Below, piece by piece: positions 1 through 8,015 of a stretch of DNA of 12,584 nucleotides. The notes beneath the pieces were generated by a model, which saw only the letters and a list, made by a program, of their open reading frames with translations, ran no database searches and was not told where the DNA came from. The position numbers were made by a program, and so were the translations under genes. How positions within the stretch are numbered: the first letter of the stretch is position 1; each line of letters opens with the position of its first letter. Source of the DNA: CAIXTV01 sp037144095 (GTDB lineage Bacteria; Bacteroidota; Bacteroidia; Bacteroidales; CAIXTV01); assembly GCA_037144095.1 (NCBI GenBank), contig JBAWXL010000129.1, positions 1 through 12,584 of the forward strand, read 5' to 3'.

Positions 1-298
1 CCTTCAAATCAAACAAGTCGATACAATCGAACGTTGCATAATCAGGGAAAACAAAATTCGATTTATGCATATCATACAATGTTTCAGAAGGCTCAATAGA
101 GTGCAAGCGCTTTATGTCAGGCTTTTCCTTAAGCAACTGCTTCGTAAAGCTGCGATCGCCACTGCCCACTTCCAACACATTCGTGCCAATATATTTCCCA
201 ATTAAATCGTACTGATATTTACGATAATGCTGCATATTATCAAAAGAGAATTCGTCCTTTCCCCAGTCCATGCTATGCACATATTTATCCTGTTCCAT
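1..298 (-). CDS. SAM-dependent methyltransferase, N-terminal part (cut by window edge)
   Basis: The first 99 residues of a class I S-adenosylmethionine-dependent methyltransferase are visible, reading leftwards from an ATG at 298; the rest lies outside the window. The SAM-binding motif I is VLEVGSGD (residues 41-48), and an acidic residue ending the next strand (IEPS, Glu69) would contact the SAM ribose. The substrate cannot be told, because the specificity region is missing. The start codon lies 44 bases after the permease stop on the same strand, so the two may share a transcript. I see no separate -7 promoter motif in the gap. The fold assignment is fairly secure. The enzyme's role is unknown, although similar proteins often sit near glycan or lipid genes. 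Confidence 0.8.
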   Translation of the reverse strand, partial: MEQDKYVHSMDWGKDEFSFDNMQHYRKYQYDLIGKYIGTNVLEVGSGDRSFTKQLLKEKPDIKRLHSIEPSETLYDMHKSNFVFPDYATFDCIDLFDLK

Positions 299-342
299 AG
301 TTTTTAAACTTGTTTTAAATTAAATTAGATGCAGAATCACAA

Positions 343-1827
343 TTATTTATCTTCATTGTTTTCCTTGTTGAGTTTGCTTTTCCTAATTCCGTATGTAAAA
401 TAGAAAACAAAACCTATAGCCATCCAGATAAATAGACGGGTCCAGTTTGCCCAGCCCAAACCGAATATCATTGCACCACACACTATGATGCCAAGAATAG
501 GCACATAAGGCAAAAAAGGTGTCTTAAAGCCTCTTTGCAAATCGGGATGCTTATAACGCATAATTAAAACGCCTGCACAAACCAGCATAAAGGCAAACAG
601 CGTGCCAATGCTCGTCATATCGCCTACAATATCCTGAGGAACAAAACAAGAGAATATTCCAACAAATGCTAAGAATAAAATATTTGATTTATAAGGCGTA
701 CGATACTTTGGGTGTAGGTCAGAAAACACTTTAGGCACTAAACCATCCTTACTCATCGAATAAAATACCCTTGATTGCCCATAAAGCATAACTAATATTA
801 CTGAAGAAAATCCTGCCAGAATGGCAATCGTTACCAGCTTAGCCAACCACCCAAAACCTGTCATATAAGTTTGAATTGCGTAGGTAACAGAAGCCTCTTT
901 CCCAACCGTTCTGAAGTCTTCTAAGGTGGCAACACCGGTCAATACATAAGAAAATAAAATATATAATACTGTGCAAATTGCCAATGAACCTAATATCCCG
1001 ATGGGCATGGCTTTCTTTGGATTCTTAGTCTCCTGAGCTGCCGTAGAGACCGCGTCGAAACCAATAAAGGCAAAAAATACCACTCCTGCTGCTCCCAAAA
1101 TGCCCATGATGCCCCCGAAATGATGAGATACGCCCTGAGCATCGGTATACATGGTTGCTTCAGGAATAAAAGGGGTGTGGTTTGCAGGATTGATGAACGA
1201 CCAACCGAAGAAGATGAATAAAAGCACTATGCTTACTTTTGTAACCACAATAATTCCATTCACCAAAGCCGATTCGCGTGCTCCACGTATGAGTAAAATA
1301 GTCAGCAAACCAACGATAATCAATGCCGGAATGTTCATGATGCCATGCGTTCCGGCTGTACTCACCTCAAAAGGCGAATGGCTCCATTCATAGGGTATTC
1401 GCAAATCGACATATCCAAGCAATTTATTTAAATATTCACTCCATGCGATGCTAACCGTGGCGGCTCCCAGGGCATATTCGAGCACTAAGTCCCAACCAAT
1501 AATCCATGCAATGAGTTCGCCCATAGTGGCATAAGAATAGGTGTAAGCGCTCCCAGCAACAGGGATCATCGAGGCAAACTCAGCATAACAAAGCCCTGCC
1601 AAAGCACAGCCGATGCCTGCAACAATAAAACCAATAGTAACAGAAGGACCTGCATTATTGGCAGCCGCAGCAGCCGTTCTGACAAACAAACCGGCTCCGA
1701 TTATAGCTCCAATTCCTAAGGCAATAAGGCTTAAAGCAGTTAATGATCTTTTTAATCCCCTTCCATCGTCAGCAGCCTCAACCATCAATTTAGGGATTGA
1801 TTTCTTTATGAATAAACGATTCTCCAT
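343..1827 (-). CDS. APC-superfamily amino acid permease (cationic amino acid transporter type)
   Basis: A 494-residue inner-membrane amino acid transporter. The family signature of transmembrane helix 1, GIGAIIGAGLFV, is at residues 38-49, after a cytoplasmic N-terminus of about 30 residues. About 12 hydrophobic helices follow, along with typical APC stretches such as YAEFASMIPVAGSAYTY in helix 3 and FFAFIGFDAVSTAAQETKNP in the middle. This pattern matches the CAT/YfnA-like branch, which moves amino acids by proton coupling or exchange. The exact substrate cannot be read from sequence. The C-terminus is a short charged tail (KLNKENNEDK). The length is normal and no lesion is seen. It lies alone between the LptF/G permease and the methyltransferase. 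No clear -7 motif was found upstream; the nearest is a one-mismatch AAGCTTTG at 1883-1890. Confidence 0.92.
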   Translation of the reverse strand: MENRLFIKKSIPKLMVEAADDGRGLKRSLTALSLIALGIGAIIGAGLFVRTAAAAANNAGPSVTIGFIVAGIGCALAGLCYAEFASMIPVAGSAYTYSYATMGELIAWIIGWDLVLEYALGAATVSIAWSEYLNKLLGYVDLRIPYEWSHSPFEVSTAGTHGIMNIPALIIVGLLTILLIRGARESALVNGIIVVTKVSIVLLFIFFGWSFINPANHTPFIPEATMYTDAQGVSHHFGGIMGILGAAGVVFFAFIGFDAVSTAAQETKNPKKAMPIGILGSLAICTVLYILFSYVLTGVATLEDFRTVGKEASVTYAIQTYMTGFGWLAKLVTIAILAGFSSVILVMLYGQSRVFYSMSKDGLVPKVFSDLHPKYRTPYKSNILFLAFVGIFSCFVPQDIVGDMTSIGTLFAFMLVCAGVLIMRYKHPDLQRGFKTPFLPYVPILGIIVCGAMIFGLGWANWTRLFIWMAIGFVFYFTYGIRKSKLNKENNEDK

Positions 1828-2124
1828 TTGAAAAAAATTAGATGAAAATTATTTTACAATAATAATAAATAAATCGATTATACAAAGCTTTTGAATGATT
1901 CTCTAAAGTGTATTATAATCTCAATACTTTGTCTACGAATCATTTAAATATTCAATTATTCGTTTATTATCCTTCAAATCACTATCCTTTTTGGATATTC
2001 GAGGGCATTGAATGCGATAAAATATATAGTTCTAATTTTACCAAACCAAAAAGTTGCATTTATTACTTGAATTCTGCAATGTTAAAAAGATTCATGTAAA
2101 TAAAAAGACGCAATCAGTAATTTA
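1828..2124. other. Intergenic region, 297 bases, no gene found
   Basis: This is an AT-rich spacer between two codirectional minus-strand genes. The open stretches in it are short and have no recognisable protein. A small perfect inverted repeat, TATCC-TTTTT-GGATA (1983-1997), could form a 5-base-pair hairpin in RNA. It has no following T-run, so I do not call it a terminator. I see no good promoter motif for the permease. Confidence 0.6.
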
Positions 2125-3222
2125 TCAGGTAAGTGTATTCATTCTTCTAAACATCACTACTGCAATCACCCCAAAAATAAAATTAGGAATCCAAACGGCA
2201 ATAATAGGAGGGAGGGTGCCAAAAGTGGCAAAAGTGGTAGAAATCTGCATGAATAAAATATAACTGAAACTCACAATTAAACCATATCCCAAATGCATAC
2301 CTATGCCTCCACGCATCTTTTTGCTCGAAACAGCCATGCCAATCACCGTCAAAATAATTGTTGAGAAAGGGAAGGCAAGCCTTTTGTGTTTTTCCACTTC
2401 ATAAAACTTCACCAAATCTGATCCTTTAATCTTTTCCTGCTCGATATAGGTTCTGAGCTCAGCATAATTCATAGTCTCATAATCTTCTTTTTGAATGATA
2501 AAATCGGAAGGCCTAATAGGTAGAGAAACCCTCATTTGCTTTCCGGTTTCTACTTGCTCATGCATCCCATTAAACGTACGTCTGTAGTAATCATTCAAAG
2601 TCCATTGTTTTGTAATGGAATCATACAGCATGTTTTTTGCAGTGATTTTATAAAACATTCCTACTTCAGAACTAATATTTTCAAGTGAAAAATTAGAAGC
2701 GGTCTTTATGCGACTATCATAGTATTCTACATAAGCAAAAACACCCGGACTTAATTGAAGATGAATATTCCTATCTTTGCTTCTGGTCATTTTTTCGATA
2801 TACTTATTCCTGAAATTTCCCCGAATTTGATTTGAATGAGGGATTATGAAATTGGCAAGACAAAAGGACATGATTGCGATAAGAACAGCCGAAATTAAAT
2901 AAGGTCGAAATATCCTGCGATAGCTAATTCCGCTGCTCAGCATGGCAATAATTTCTGTATGACTTGCCATTTTAGATGTAAAGAAAATAACAGCAATGAA
3001 TGTGAATAAAGGACTAAACAAATTGGCAAAATAGGGTATGAAATTCCAATAATACTGAAAAATTATTTCATTCAATGGGGCATGTTTTTCAATAAAATCA
3101 TCCACTTTTTCAGAAATATCAAAAATGATGACAATCACAATAATTAAAGCTAATGAGTAGAAAAATGTACTCAAAAACTTTTTTATAATATAAATATCTA
3201 ATTTCTTAAGCAGATGTTTCAT
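2125..3222 (-). CDS. LptF/LptG family permease (YjgP/YjgQ), lipopolysaccharide export
   Basis: A 365-residue membrane protein with the LptF/LptG layout. Three helices are near residues 17-35, 61-82 and 107-127. A hydrophilic periplasmic domain of about 150 residues follows (roughly 130-280), then three more helices near 284-299, 308-330 and 337-357. In the known Lpt system, LptF and LptG form the membrane part of the ABC transporter (with LptB) that extracts lipopolysaccharide from the inner membrane and passes it to LptC and LptA. Sequence alone does not separate LptF from LptG, so no symbol is given. Its start codon overlaps the tgt stop (ATGA, 3219-3222), implying translational coupling. 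tgt and an LptF/G gene are, as I recall, often adjacent in Bacteroidota. Confidence 0.9.
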   Translation of the reverse strand: MKHLLKKLDIYIIKKFLSTFFYSLALIIVIVIIFDISEKVDDFIEKHAPLNEIIFQYYWNFIPYFANLFSPLFTFIAVIFFTSKMASHTEIIAMLSSGISYRRIFRPYLISAVLIAIMSFCLANFIIPHSNQIRGNFRNKYIEKMTRSKDRNIHLQLSPGVFAYVEYYDSRIKTASNFSLENISSEVGMFYKITAKNMLYDSITKQWTLNDYYRRTFNGMHEQVETGKQMRVSLPIRPSDFIIQKEDYETMNYAELRTYIEQEKIKGSDLVKFYEVEKHKRLAFPFSTIILTVIGMAVSSKKMRGGIGMHLGYGLIVSFSYILFMQISTTFATFGTLPPIIAVWIPNFIFGVIAVVMFRRMNTLT

Positions 3223-4349
3223 AAGCGATGCTGAAGTCGTTTAACCATTATTGTTTTCCATTTAGAAAACTCACCTTCAATAATTTTATTTCGTGCTTCG
3301 CCCACCAACCACAAATAAAAAGCAAGATTATGAATGCTGCCAATCATTGGACCCAACATTTCATTTGCAACAAACAAATGCCTGAGATAAGCTTTAGAAT
3401 AAAAAGGATCAACAAACGAAGTTCCATTCGAATCGATAGGACTAAAATCATTTTTCCATTTTTCGTTTTTGATATTGATAATACCTTCTGAAGTAAACAA
3501 CATTCCGTTTCGTCCATTGCGGGTGGGCATCACACAATCAAACATGTCCACGCCTAAGGAAATACATTCGAGAATATTAGCAGGGGTGCCAACTCCCATA
3601 AGGTACCGCGGAGATTCTGTGGGTAAATATTTGCAAACTAATTCGGTCAACTCATACATTACCTCAACCGGTTCACCCACCGAAAGACCACCAATTGCAT
3701 AGCCATTAGCATTTTTAGAGGCAATATATTCAGCACTTTGTTTTCGCAAATCAGCATAAACACTTCCCTGTACTATCGGGAACAAATTTTGCTCATATCC
3801 ATAAGGGCATTCGGTATTTTCAAATTGCTGAATGCAACGATCGAGCCACTTATGCGTAAGCTTCATTGAATTTTCAGCATATTTATAATCGCATGGGAAA
3901 GGGGTGCATTCATCAAATGCCATTATGATATCAGCACCAATCTTTCGCTGGATATCCATGACATTTTCTGGAGTAAATGTATGTTTCGACCCATCAATAT
4001 GCGAACGAAACACTACTCCTTCTTCATTTAATTTCCGATTTTCACTTAATGAATACACTTGATAACCTCCGCTATCTGTCAGAATTGGTTTTCCCCAGCC
4101 ATTAAACTTATGCAATCCCCCAGCCTGTTCTAAAATTCCTGTTCCGGGACGAAGATATAAATGATAAGTATTTCCTAAAATAATTTGTGCCTTAATATCC
4201 TCATTCAGTTCTTTCATGTGAATTCCTTTCACAGAACCAACCGTTCCTACTGGCATAAATATAGGAGTTTTAATATCACCATGTGCAGTTTCTATTGTCC
4301 CTGCTCGTGCTGAAGATAATGTGTCTACATGCTCCTTGTTGAATTTCAT
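3219..4349 (-). CDS. tgt: Queuine tRNA-guanine transglycosylase, zinc-site variant
   Basis: A 376-residue tRNA-guanine transglycosylase, which swaps guanine 34 for a queuosine precursor in the anticodon of tRNAs for Asp, Asn, His and Tyr. The TIM-barrel landmarks are all present: ILGNTYHLYLRPG (57-69), DSGGYQ with the catalytic Asp92, FDECTP (145-150), IVQGS (192-196), GGLSVGE (220-226), and DMFDCVMPTR (268-277) with the nucleophile Asp271. Aligned with the Zymomonas enzyme by counting from that Asp (280 there), the three zinc-ligand cysteines (318, 320, 323) become Gly309, Ser311 and Asp314. The ligand histidine (349) is kept as His340. The enzyme otherwise looks intact. The start ATG at 4349 lies only 12 bases after a perfect -7 motif, suggesting a very short leader. 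It is first in a two-gene unit with the LptF/G permease. Confidence 0.97.
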   Translation of the reverse strand: MKFNKEHVDTLSSARAGTIETAHGDIKTPIFMPVGTVGSVKGIHMKELNEDIKAQIILGNTYHLYLRPGTGILEQAGGLHKFNGWGKPILTDSGGYQVYSLSENRKLNEEGVVFRSHIDGSKHTFTPENVMDIQRKIGADIIMAFDECTPFPCDYKYAENSMKLTHKWLDRCIQQFENTECPYGYEQNLFPIVQGSVYADLRKQSAEYIASKNANGYAIGGLSVGEPVEVMYELTELVCKYLPTESPRYLMGVGTPANILECISLGVDMFDCVMPTRNGRNGMLFTSEGIINIKNEKWKNDFSPIDSNGTSFVDPFYSKAYLRHLFVANEMLGPMIGSIHNLAFYLWLVGEARNKIIEGEFSKWKTIMVKRLQHRL

Positions 4350-4361
4350 CAGAATTTTTTA

Positions 4362-4369
4362 CAAAAGTA
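4362..4369 (-). promoter_or_regulatory. Probable -7 promoter element for tgt
   Basis: The minus strand reads TACTTTTG, a perfect match to the Bacteroidota -7 consensus TAnnTTTG. Twelve bases separate it from the tgt ATG, so transcription would start about 6 bases before the codon. No TTG is found at the usual -33 distance, so this is only the downstream half of a promoter. Confidence 0.6.
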
Positions 4370-4450
4370 ATTTTTTAAGTCGAACTAATAATGTTAAAAA
4401 AAATGTGAGTTTCTTTTTTGAAACTTTTACGGGTTTGTAGAAGTATTCTA

Positions 4451-4458
4451 TACTTTTG
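4451..4458 (+). promoter_or_regulatory. Probable -7 promoter element for the glycosyltransferase-sigma factor unit
   Basis: TACTTTTG followed by CA is a perfect TAnnTTTG match, ending 17 bases before the glycosyltransferase ATG at 4476. The -33 region is weak: a TTTTAC lies 20 bases upstream (4425-4430), and the nearest TTG (4435-4437) is too close at 13 bases. Confidence 0.65.
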
Positions 4459-4475
4459 CAGCTTAATTTATTTCG

Positions 4476-5609
4476 ATGCTCGAACTCCTCTCTCAGAATG
4501 AATTGCTCAATCAAATTCTCTTCATCGTATTCTCTACATCAGTGGGAGTATTATTACTATATTACTGGCTTATTTTCATACGACTTGCTGCTCTTAAATC
4601 AAGAACAAAAAACATTCCGGTTGAAGGAGTTTCGGTGGTGATTTGTGCAAAAAACGAAGTGTTAAATCTTAAAAAGAATCTCCCTCTGATTTTCGAACAG
4701 GATTTCCCAAAATTTGAAGTTGTTGTGGTGAATGACGAATCTGACGATGATACTCACTTTTTTTTGTTAGACTTACAGAAAGAACATCCCAATTTAAAAA
4801 TTGTAAATGTAAAAAACAGTGTAATGTTCTTCGATGGTAAGAAATTCCCATTATCAATTGGGATTAAATCTGCCACTTATGATATTATTTTACTAACCGA
4901 TGCTGATTGTTATCCCAGTACAAATCAATGGATTAGAACCATGCAGCAGCATTTCACAGGTAAAACTGAAGTTGTTCTAGGATATGGTGCTTATGAGAAA
5001 AAGAAGGGTTTTCTAAATAAACTCATTCGTTTCGACACCTTTCATATAGCCATGCAGTATCTTTCTTTTGCCAAATCAGGCATACCTTATATGGGCGTTG
5101 GACGAAATCTTGCGTATCGTAAAAGCCTTTTTTATCGAAACAAAGGATTTATTACTCATTATAAGATTTCCTCTGGGGATGATGATTTATTTATCAATCA
5201 GGTTGCAAATAGTAAAAACACTGCTGTCGAAATTTGTCATGACAGTCACACTATTTCGACACCAAAAAGCACATATACAGATTGGTATTATCAAAAGAAA
5301 AGACATTTATCCACTTCAGTGCATTATAAATTGATTCATAAAACACTCTTGAGTCTTTATCCTTTTTCAATTGTAATTTCATATATTGCATTAATATTTT
5401 TATTGATTACACAATACAATTTATATTGGGTAATATCGTTAGTATCATTGAGAATATTAAGTATGATGCTTGTATTTTATTTCAATATGCGAAAACTAAA
5501 CGAAAAAATATTTCCACTCGTATTACCTTTTTATGAATTGCTTTTTATTAAGCTGAATGTTGTTTTTTATATATGCTCTTTCCTCAAGAAAAACAACAAA
5601 TGGAAGTAA
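4476..5609 (+). CDS. Membrane-bound family 2 glycosyltransferase
   Basis: A 377-residue GT-A fold glycosyltransferase. One helix near residues 13-33 anchors the N-terminus. The catalytic domain starts at VSVVICAKNE (52-61), with the nucleotide-binding VVVVNDES (82-89), the metal-binding TDAD (141-144) and the later acidic GDDD (234-237). A basic QKKRH (273-277) stands where processive GT2 enzymes carry a Q/RxxRW-type motif. Hydrophobic helices near 293-312, 316-336 and 345-369 close the protein. It should add a sugar from a nucleotide donor to a lipid or surface glycan at the inner membrane face; donor and acceptor are unknown. The stop codon lies inside the sigma-factor start (10-base overlap), so both are probably translated from one message. 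Confidence 0.9.
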   Translation: MLELLSQNELLNQILFIVFSTSVGVLLLYYWLIFIRLAALKSRTKNIPVEGVSVVICAKNEVLNLKKNLPLIFEQDFPKFEVVVVNDESDDDTHFFLLDLQKEHPNLKIVNVKNSVMFFDGKKFPLSIGIKSATYDIILLTDADCYPSTNQWIRTMQQHFTGKTEVVLGYGAYEKKKGFLNKLIRFDTFHIAMQYLSFAKSGIPYMGVGRNLAYRKSLFYRNKGFITHYKISSGDDDLFINQVANSKNTAVEICHDSHTISTPKSTYTDWYYQKKRHLSTSVHYKLIHKTLLSLYPFSIVISYIALIFLLITQYNLYWVISLVSLRILSMMLVFYFNMRKLNEKIFPLVLPFYELLFIKLNVVFYICSFLKKNNKWK

Positions 5610-6205
5610 ATTCAAAATTAACTTTTAAAGCACAAAAAGATTGGGTTCTGGTGCAGAAAGCACTTCAGGGCGATCAAAAGGCTTATGCTCAATTGATGGA
5701 TAACTATCAGGATACTTTGCATTTTATGCTATTTAAAATGACTAATAATGAGCTAAATGCAGAAGACCTTACCATTGAAGCTTTCGGAAAAGCATTTAAA
5801 AATCTGCATCTGTACGCTCCTGAGTATGCCTTCAGCACATGGTTGTTTCGTATTGCAACCAATAACTGTATTGACTTTATTAGAAAAAACCGTTTAGAAA
5901 TTGTTTCAATTGATAATCCTTCGGGTGAAGAAGCTGATGTTACTTTTGCAAAGGACATACCGGATCTTATGCCAAACCCGGAAAAATTTCTCATCCAAAA
6001 ACAAAAAATTAAAGTGATGCAAGAGGTGGTTAAAAAACTTAAACCTCATTATCGTCATTTAGTCGAATTGCGCTATTTCAAAGAATATTCTTACGAAGAG
6101 ATTTCAACTGAACTTAATATGCCCCTTGGTACTGTTAAAGCCAAACTCTTTAGAGCAAGAGATTTACTTTATCAGGTTCTTAAAGATTCGCACGAAATGA
6201 TTTAA
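5600..6205 (+). CDS. RNA polymerase sigma factor, ECF (RpoE-like) type
   Basis: A 201-residue sigma-70 family factor of the small ECF architecture. Region 2 covers about residues 23-98, with AEDLTIEAFGKAFKNL (54-69) and the region 2.3-2.4 helix FSTWLFRIATNNCIDFIRKN (78-97). After a linker rich in Pro and Asp, region 4 covers about 140-195 and holds the helix-turn-helix YSYEEISTELNMPLGTVKAK (163-182), which would read the -35 element. I chose the ATG at 5600, within the sequence ATGGAAGTAA that also ends the glycosyltransferase. An in-frame ATG at 5573 would add nine residues unlike the family and a 37-base overlap. No anti-sigma gene follows; the next gene is convergent. It may therefore be controlled by expression, or by an unlinked partner. 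Confidence 0.93.
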   Translation: MEVNSKLTFKAQKDWVLVQKALQGDQKAYAQLMDNYQDTLHFMLFKMTNNELNAEDLTIEAFGKAFKNLHLYAPEYAFSTWLFRIATNNCIDFIRKNRLEIVSIDNPSGEEADVTFAKDIPDLMPNPEKFLIQKQKIKVMQEVVKKLKPHYRHLVELRYFKEYSYEEISTELNMPLGTVKAKLFRARDLLYQVLKDSHEMI

Positions 6206-6211
6206 AACTTA

Positions 6212-6234
6212 GATTGCCACAGATTGATTAATTC
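6212..6234. repeat. Possible half-arm of a dispersed GCCAC-type intergenic repeat
   Basis: Just after the sigma-factor stop, GATTGCCACAGATTGATT resembles one arm of the palindromic element at 9553-9643, sharing the core GCCAC(A/T)GATT. No second arm follows here. The similarity is short, so this may be a decayed copy or chance. Confidence 0.3.
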
Positions 6235-6261
6235 AAAAAATCGTATATCTCAAATCTCAAT

Positions 6262-7314
6262 TTAACCTTTATTAGCCAATTGTCCGCAAGCTGCACTAAT
6301 ATCACTTCCACGACTTCGGCGAATATTCACCACCATATTCATATCTTTCAGAAATTCGGCAAATTCCGTAACCTTTCTTGTTTGAGCATGTTTAAACTGC
6401 TTCATGTCGGTTTGATTATAAGGAATCAGGTTGATTTTTACAGGAAAGTTGCGGCAAAAATTAGCCAACTCTTTTGCATGTTTCAAATCATCGTTAAGTT
6501 TATCGAAAAGTATATATTCAATAGTGATTCGCTGACCACTCACTTCATGAAAATATCGTAAGGCTTCAATAAGGTTTTTGATGGGTTCCACATCATTAAA
6601 TGGAATAATGGAAGACCGCAACTCATCATTGGCTGCATGTAGCGATAAGGCAAGATTTACATTGGTTTTCTCATCCGCTAAACGTTTGATTTGTTTTGAA
6701 ATACCCACTGTAGAAACCGTAATTCGGGTTGGCGACATTCCCATCCCTTCTGGAGAAGTTATCATTTGGATTGCTTTCATCAATGCTTCAAAATTCAACA
6801 AAGGTTCGCCCATTCCCATAAAAACTATATTGCTTAGTTTGTTCCCCGACTGTTCAATTGCCTTTTGCTCTAGACAAAACAACTGGTCTAATATCTCATC
6901 GAACGAAAGACTTCGCTTTAATCCGATGCTTGCTGTGGCACAAAAATGACATCCTAACTTACATCCTACCTGCGACGAAATGCATGCGGTATTTCTCTTG
7001 TCATCAGGAATCAGTACCGCCTCAATTACATTTCCATCAAACAAACGGAAGGTCGTTTTAAAAGTTCCGTCTTTGCTTAATTGAGAGTTGTAGGGTACTG
7101 CATTTAAAATCTCAAATTCAGCCGAAAGTTGTTCTCTTAGAGGAAGCGGCAGATTCGACATTAGTTTGAAATCCACCACTTGTTTTTTCCACAACCATTC
7201 CCAAATCTGTTTTGCCCTGAAGGCAGGGTGCCCTTTTTCGCCAATTGCCTCAATCAATTCCTCTTTCGAAAGGGAACGAATGTTTATTTTGTTTGGTTTT
7301 TTACCAACTGTCAT
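6262..7314 (-). CDS. rlmN: Dual-specificity RNA methyltransferase RlmN (radical SAM)
   Basis: A 350-residue radical-SAM enzyme that methylates C2 of adenine 2503 in 23S rRNA and adenine 37 in some tRNAs, supporting translational accuracy. The iron-sulfur cluster cysteines are Cys118, Cys122 and Cys125 in CKLGCHFC. GMGEPLLN (167-174) is the SAM-binding glycine motif. The two cysteines of the methyl-transfer cycle are also present: Cys111, seven residues before the cluster as in E. coli, and Cys343 in SDISAACGQ. This argues for RlmN and against the methyltransferase Cfr by overall pattern, though Cfr shares these cysteines. The N-terminal accessory domain (KGHPAFRAKQIWEWLW) is typical. The length is normal. 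Its start overlaps the upstream DUF4468 gene by 14 bases, so it is probably translated from that transcript. Confidence 0.97.
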   Translation of the reverse strand: MTVGKKPNKINIRSLSKEELIEAIGEKGHPAFRAKQIWEWLWKKQVVDFKLMSNLPLPLREQLSAEFEILNAVPYNSQLSKDGTFKTTFRLFDGNVIEAVLIPDDKRNTACISSQVGCKLGCHFCATASIGLKRSLSFDEILDQLFCLEQKAIEQSGNKLSNIVFMGMGEPLLNFEALMKAIQMITSPEGMGMSPTRITVSTVGISKQIKRLADEKTNVNLALSLHAANDELRSSIIPFNDVEPIKNLIEALRYFHEVSGQRITIEYILFDKLNDDLKHAKELANFCRNFPVKINLIPYNQTDMKQFKHAQTRKVTEFAEFLKDMNMVVNIRRSRGSDISAACGQLANKG

Positions 7315-7855
7315 CTTTTTTGGCTTTAAATTTCATGCTTTCTTTCAGACTTTCTATCAATTCCTTTATTTTTTCGTCCACTTGCAACAAATTTGCGTTT
7401 GTATATCCGTCTATATAAGTGCTTTTATTATCAAGCCAGCGTTCCAATGGGTAATACGACATTGATTTCAGGTTAAACTTCGTGAAAGTATACCTATATC
7501 TTCCTTCTTTTCCTTCAATGGTGAAAGTGTACGAAATCACTCCATGATCCACCTTCGAACCATCGGGCAAGGTTTTGTGAATCTTAAATCTTGCAATTCC
7601 TTCCAGTTTTCCGTTGGCACGATCGCGTATTTGAGTAACATCAGTTGGATTTGGAAAGGTTTTATTAATCCAGGCCAATGCCCTAATGTATAATTCGTCG
7701 ACGGTTCCGGTTTCTTTCACCACTTCTTTGTAGGTGATCAATTTTGTGTCTTCGTCAACCGGAAGATTTGAAGTGCCTACTATTGGGCTTGTTTGTGCAA
7801 AAGAAGACATAGCTATGGAGGCAATAAATGCTATGCTAAAAAAAATACGTTTCAT
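7301..7855 (-). CDS. Secreted DUF4468-domain protein
   Basis: A 184-residue protein with a clear Sec signal peptide (charged MKR, hydrophobic stretch, cleavage likely after SSFA at residue 20), so it should be periplasmic. The rest fits DUF4468, a TBP-like fold of unknown function found mainly in Bacteroidota: LPVDEDTKLITYKEVVKETG (31-50), DELYIRALAWINKTF (53-67), a long-strand middle section, and a C-terminal helix after DEKIKELIESLKESM. No catalytic residues are evident. A perfect -7 motif lies 45 bases upstream. Its 3' end overlaps rlmN by 14 bases, an odd pairing of an envelope protein with an rRNA-modifying enzyme that may simply reflect gene packing. Confidence 0.85.
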   Translation of the reverse strand: MKRIFFSIAFIASIAMSSFAQTSPIVGTSNLPVDEDTKLITYKEVVKETGTVDELYIRALAWINKTFPNPTDVTQIRDRANGKLEGIARFKIHKTLPDGSKVDHGVISYTFTIEGKEGRYRYTFTKFNLKSMSYYPLERWLDNKSTYIDGYTNANLLQVDEKIKELIESLKESMKFKAKKDDSW

Positions 7856-7900
7856 GGTTTAAATATAATTGATTTATGATGTTTTGAGGCTACAATATTA

Positions 7901-7908
7901 CAAAAATA
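7901..7908 (-). promoter_or_regulatory. Probable -7 promoter element for the DUF4468-rlmN unit
   Basis: The minus strand reads TATTTTTG, a perfect TAnnTTTG match, giving a leader of about 40 bases before the ATG at 7855. No TTG is seen at the -33 distance. Confidence 0.5.
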
Positions 7909-7977
7909 AAGCCAATCTTCGTTAAAGGGAGGTTTTTAAGCTTTATTAAGCAAAAGATATGACGTGAAAAGATACTT

Positions 7978-8015
7978 CAAATTCCTAACAATACGTTCTT
8001 CAAATTAGGAACTTG
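7978..8015. repeat. Imperfect inverted repeat (possible transcript hairpin)
   Basis: The arms TTCCTAA (7982-7988) and TTAGGAA (8005-8011) pair perfectly. CAA/TTG extends the stem past one A-C mismatch, giving about 10 pairs around a 16-base loop. It lies about 160 bases downstream of the PIN-partner gene and upstream of the DUF4468 promoter. It could be a weak terminator or a protein-binding palindrome. No T-run follows directly on either strand. Confidence 0.4.

Noticed and set aside
1151..1831. Plus-strand open frames opposite the amino acid permease
   Set aside because: They are antisense shadows of a well-conserved gene, with no family resemblance. The same holds for the plus-strand frames opposite tgt, the LptF/G permease, rlmN, DUF4468, the PIN gene and the cyclase.
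1983..1997. Terminator hairpin TATCC-TTTTT-GGATA
   Set aside because: The stem is only 5 pairs, A/T-rich, and no T-run follows on either strand; this is expected by chance in such AT-rich sequence.
5573..5599. Upstream start for the sigma factor
   Set aside because: The nine extra residues do not resemble sigma region 1 or 2 and would increase the overlap with the glycosyltransferase from 10 to 37 bases.
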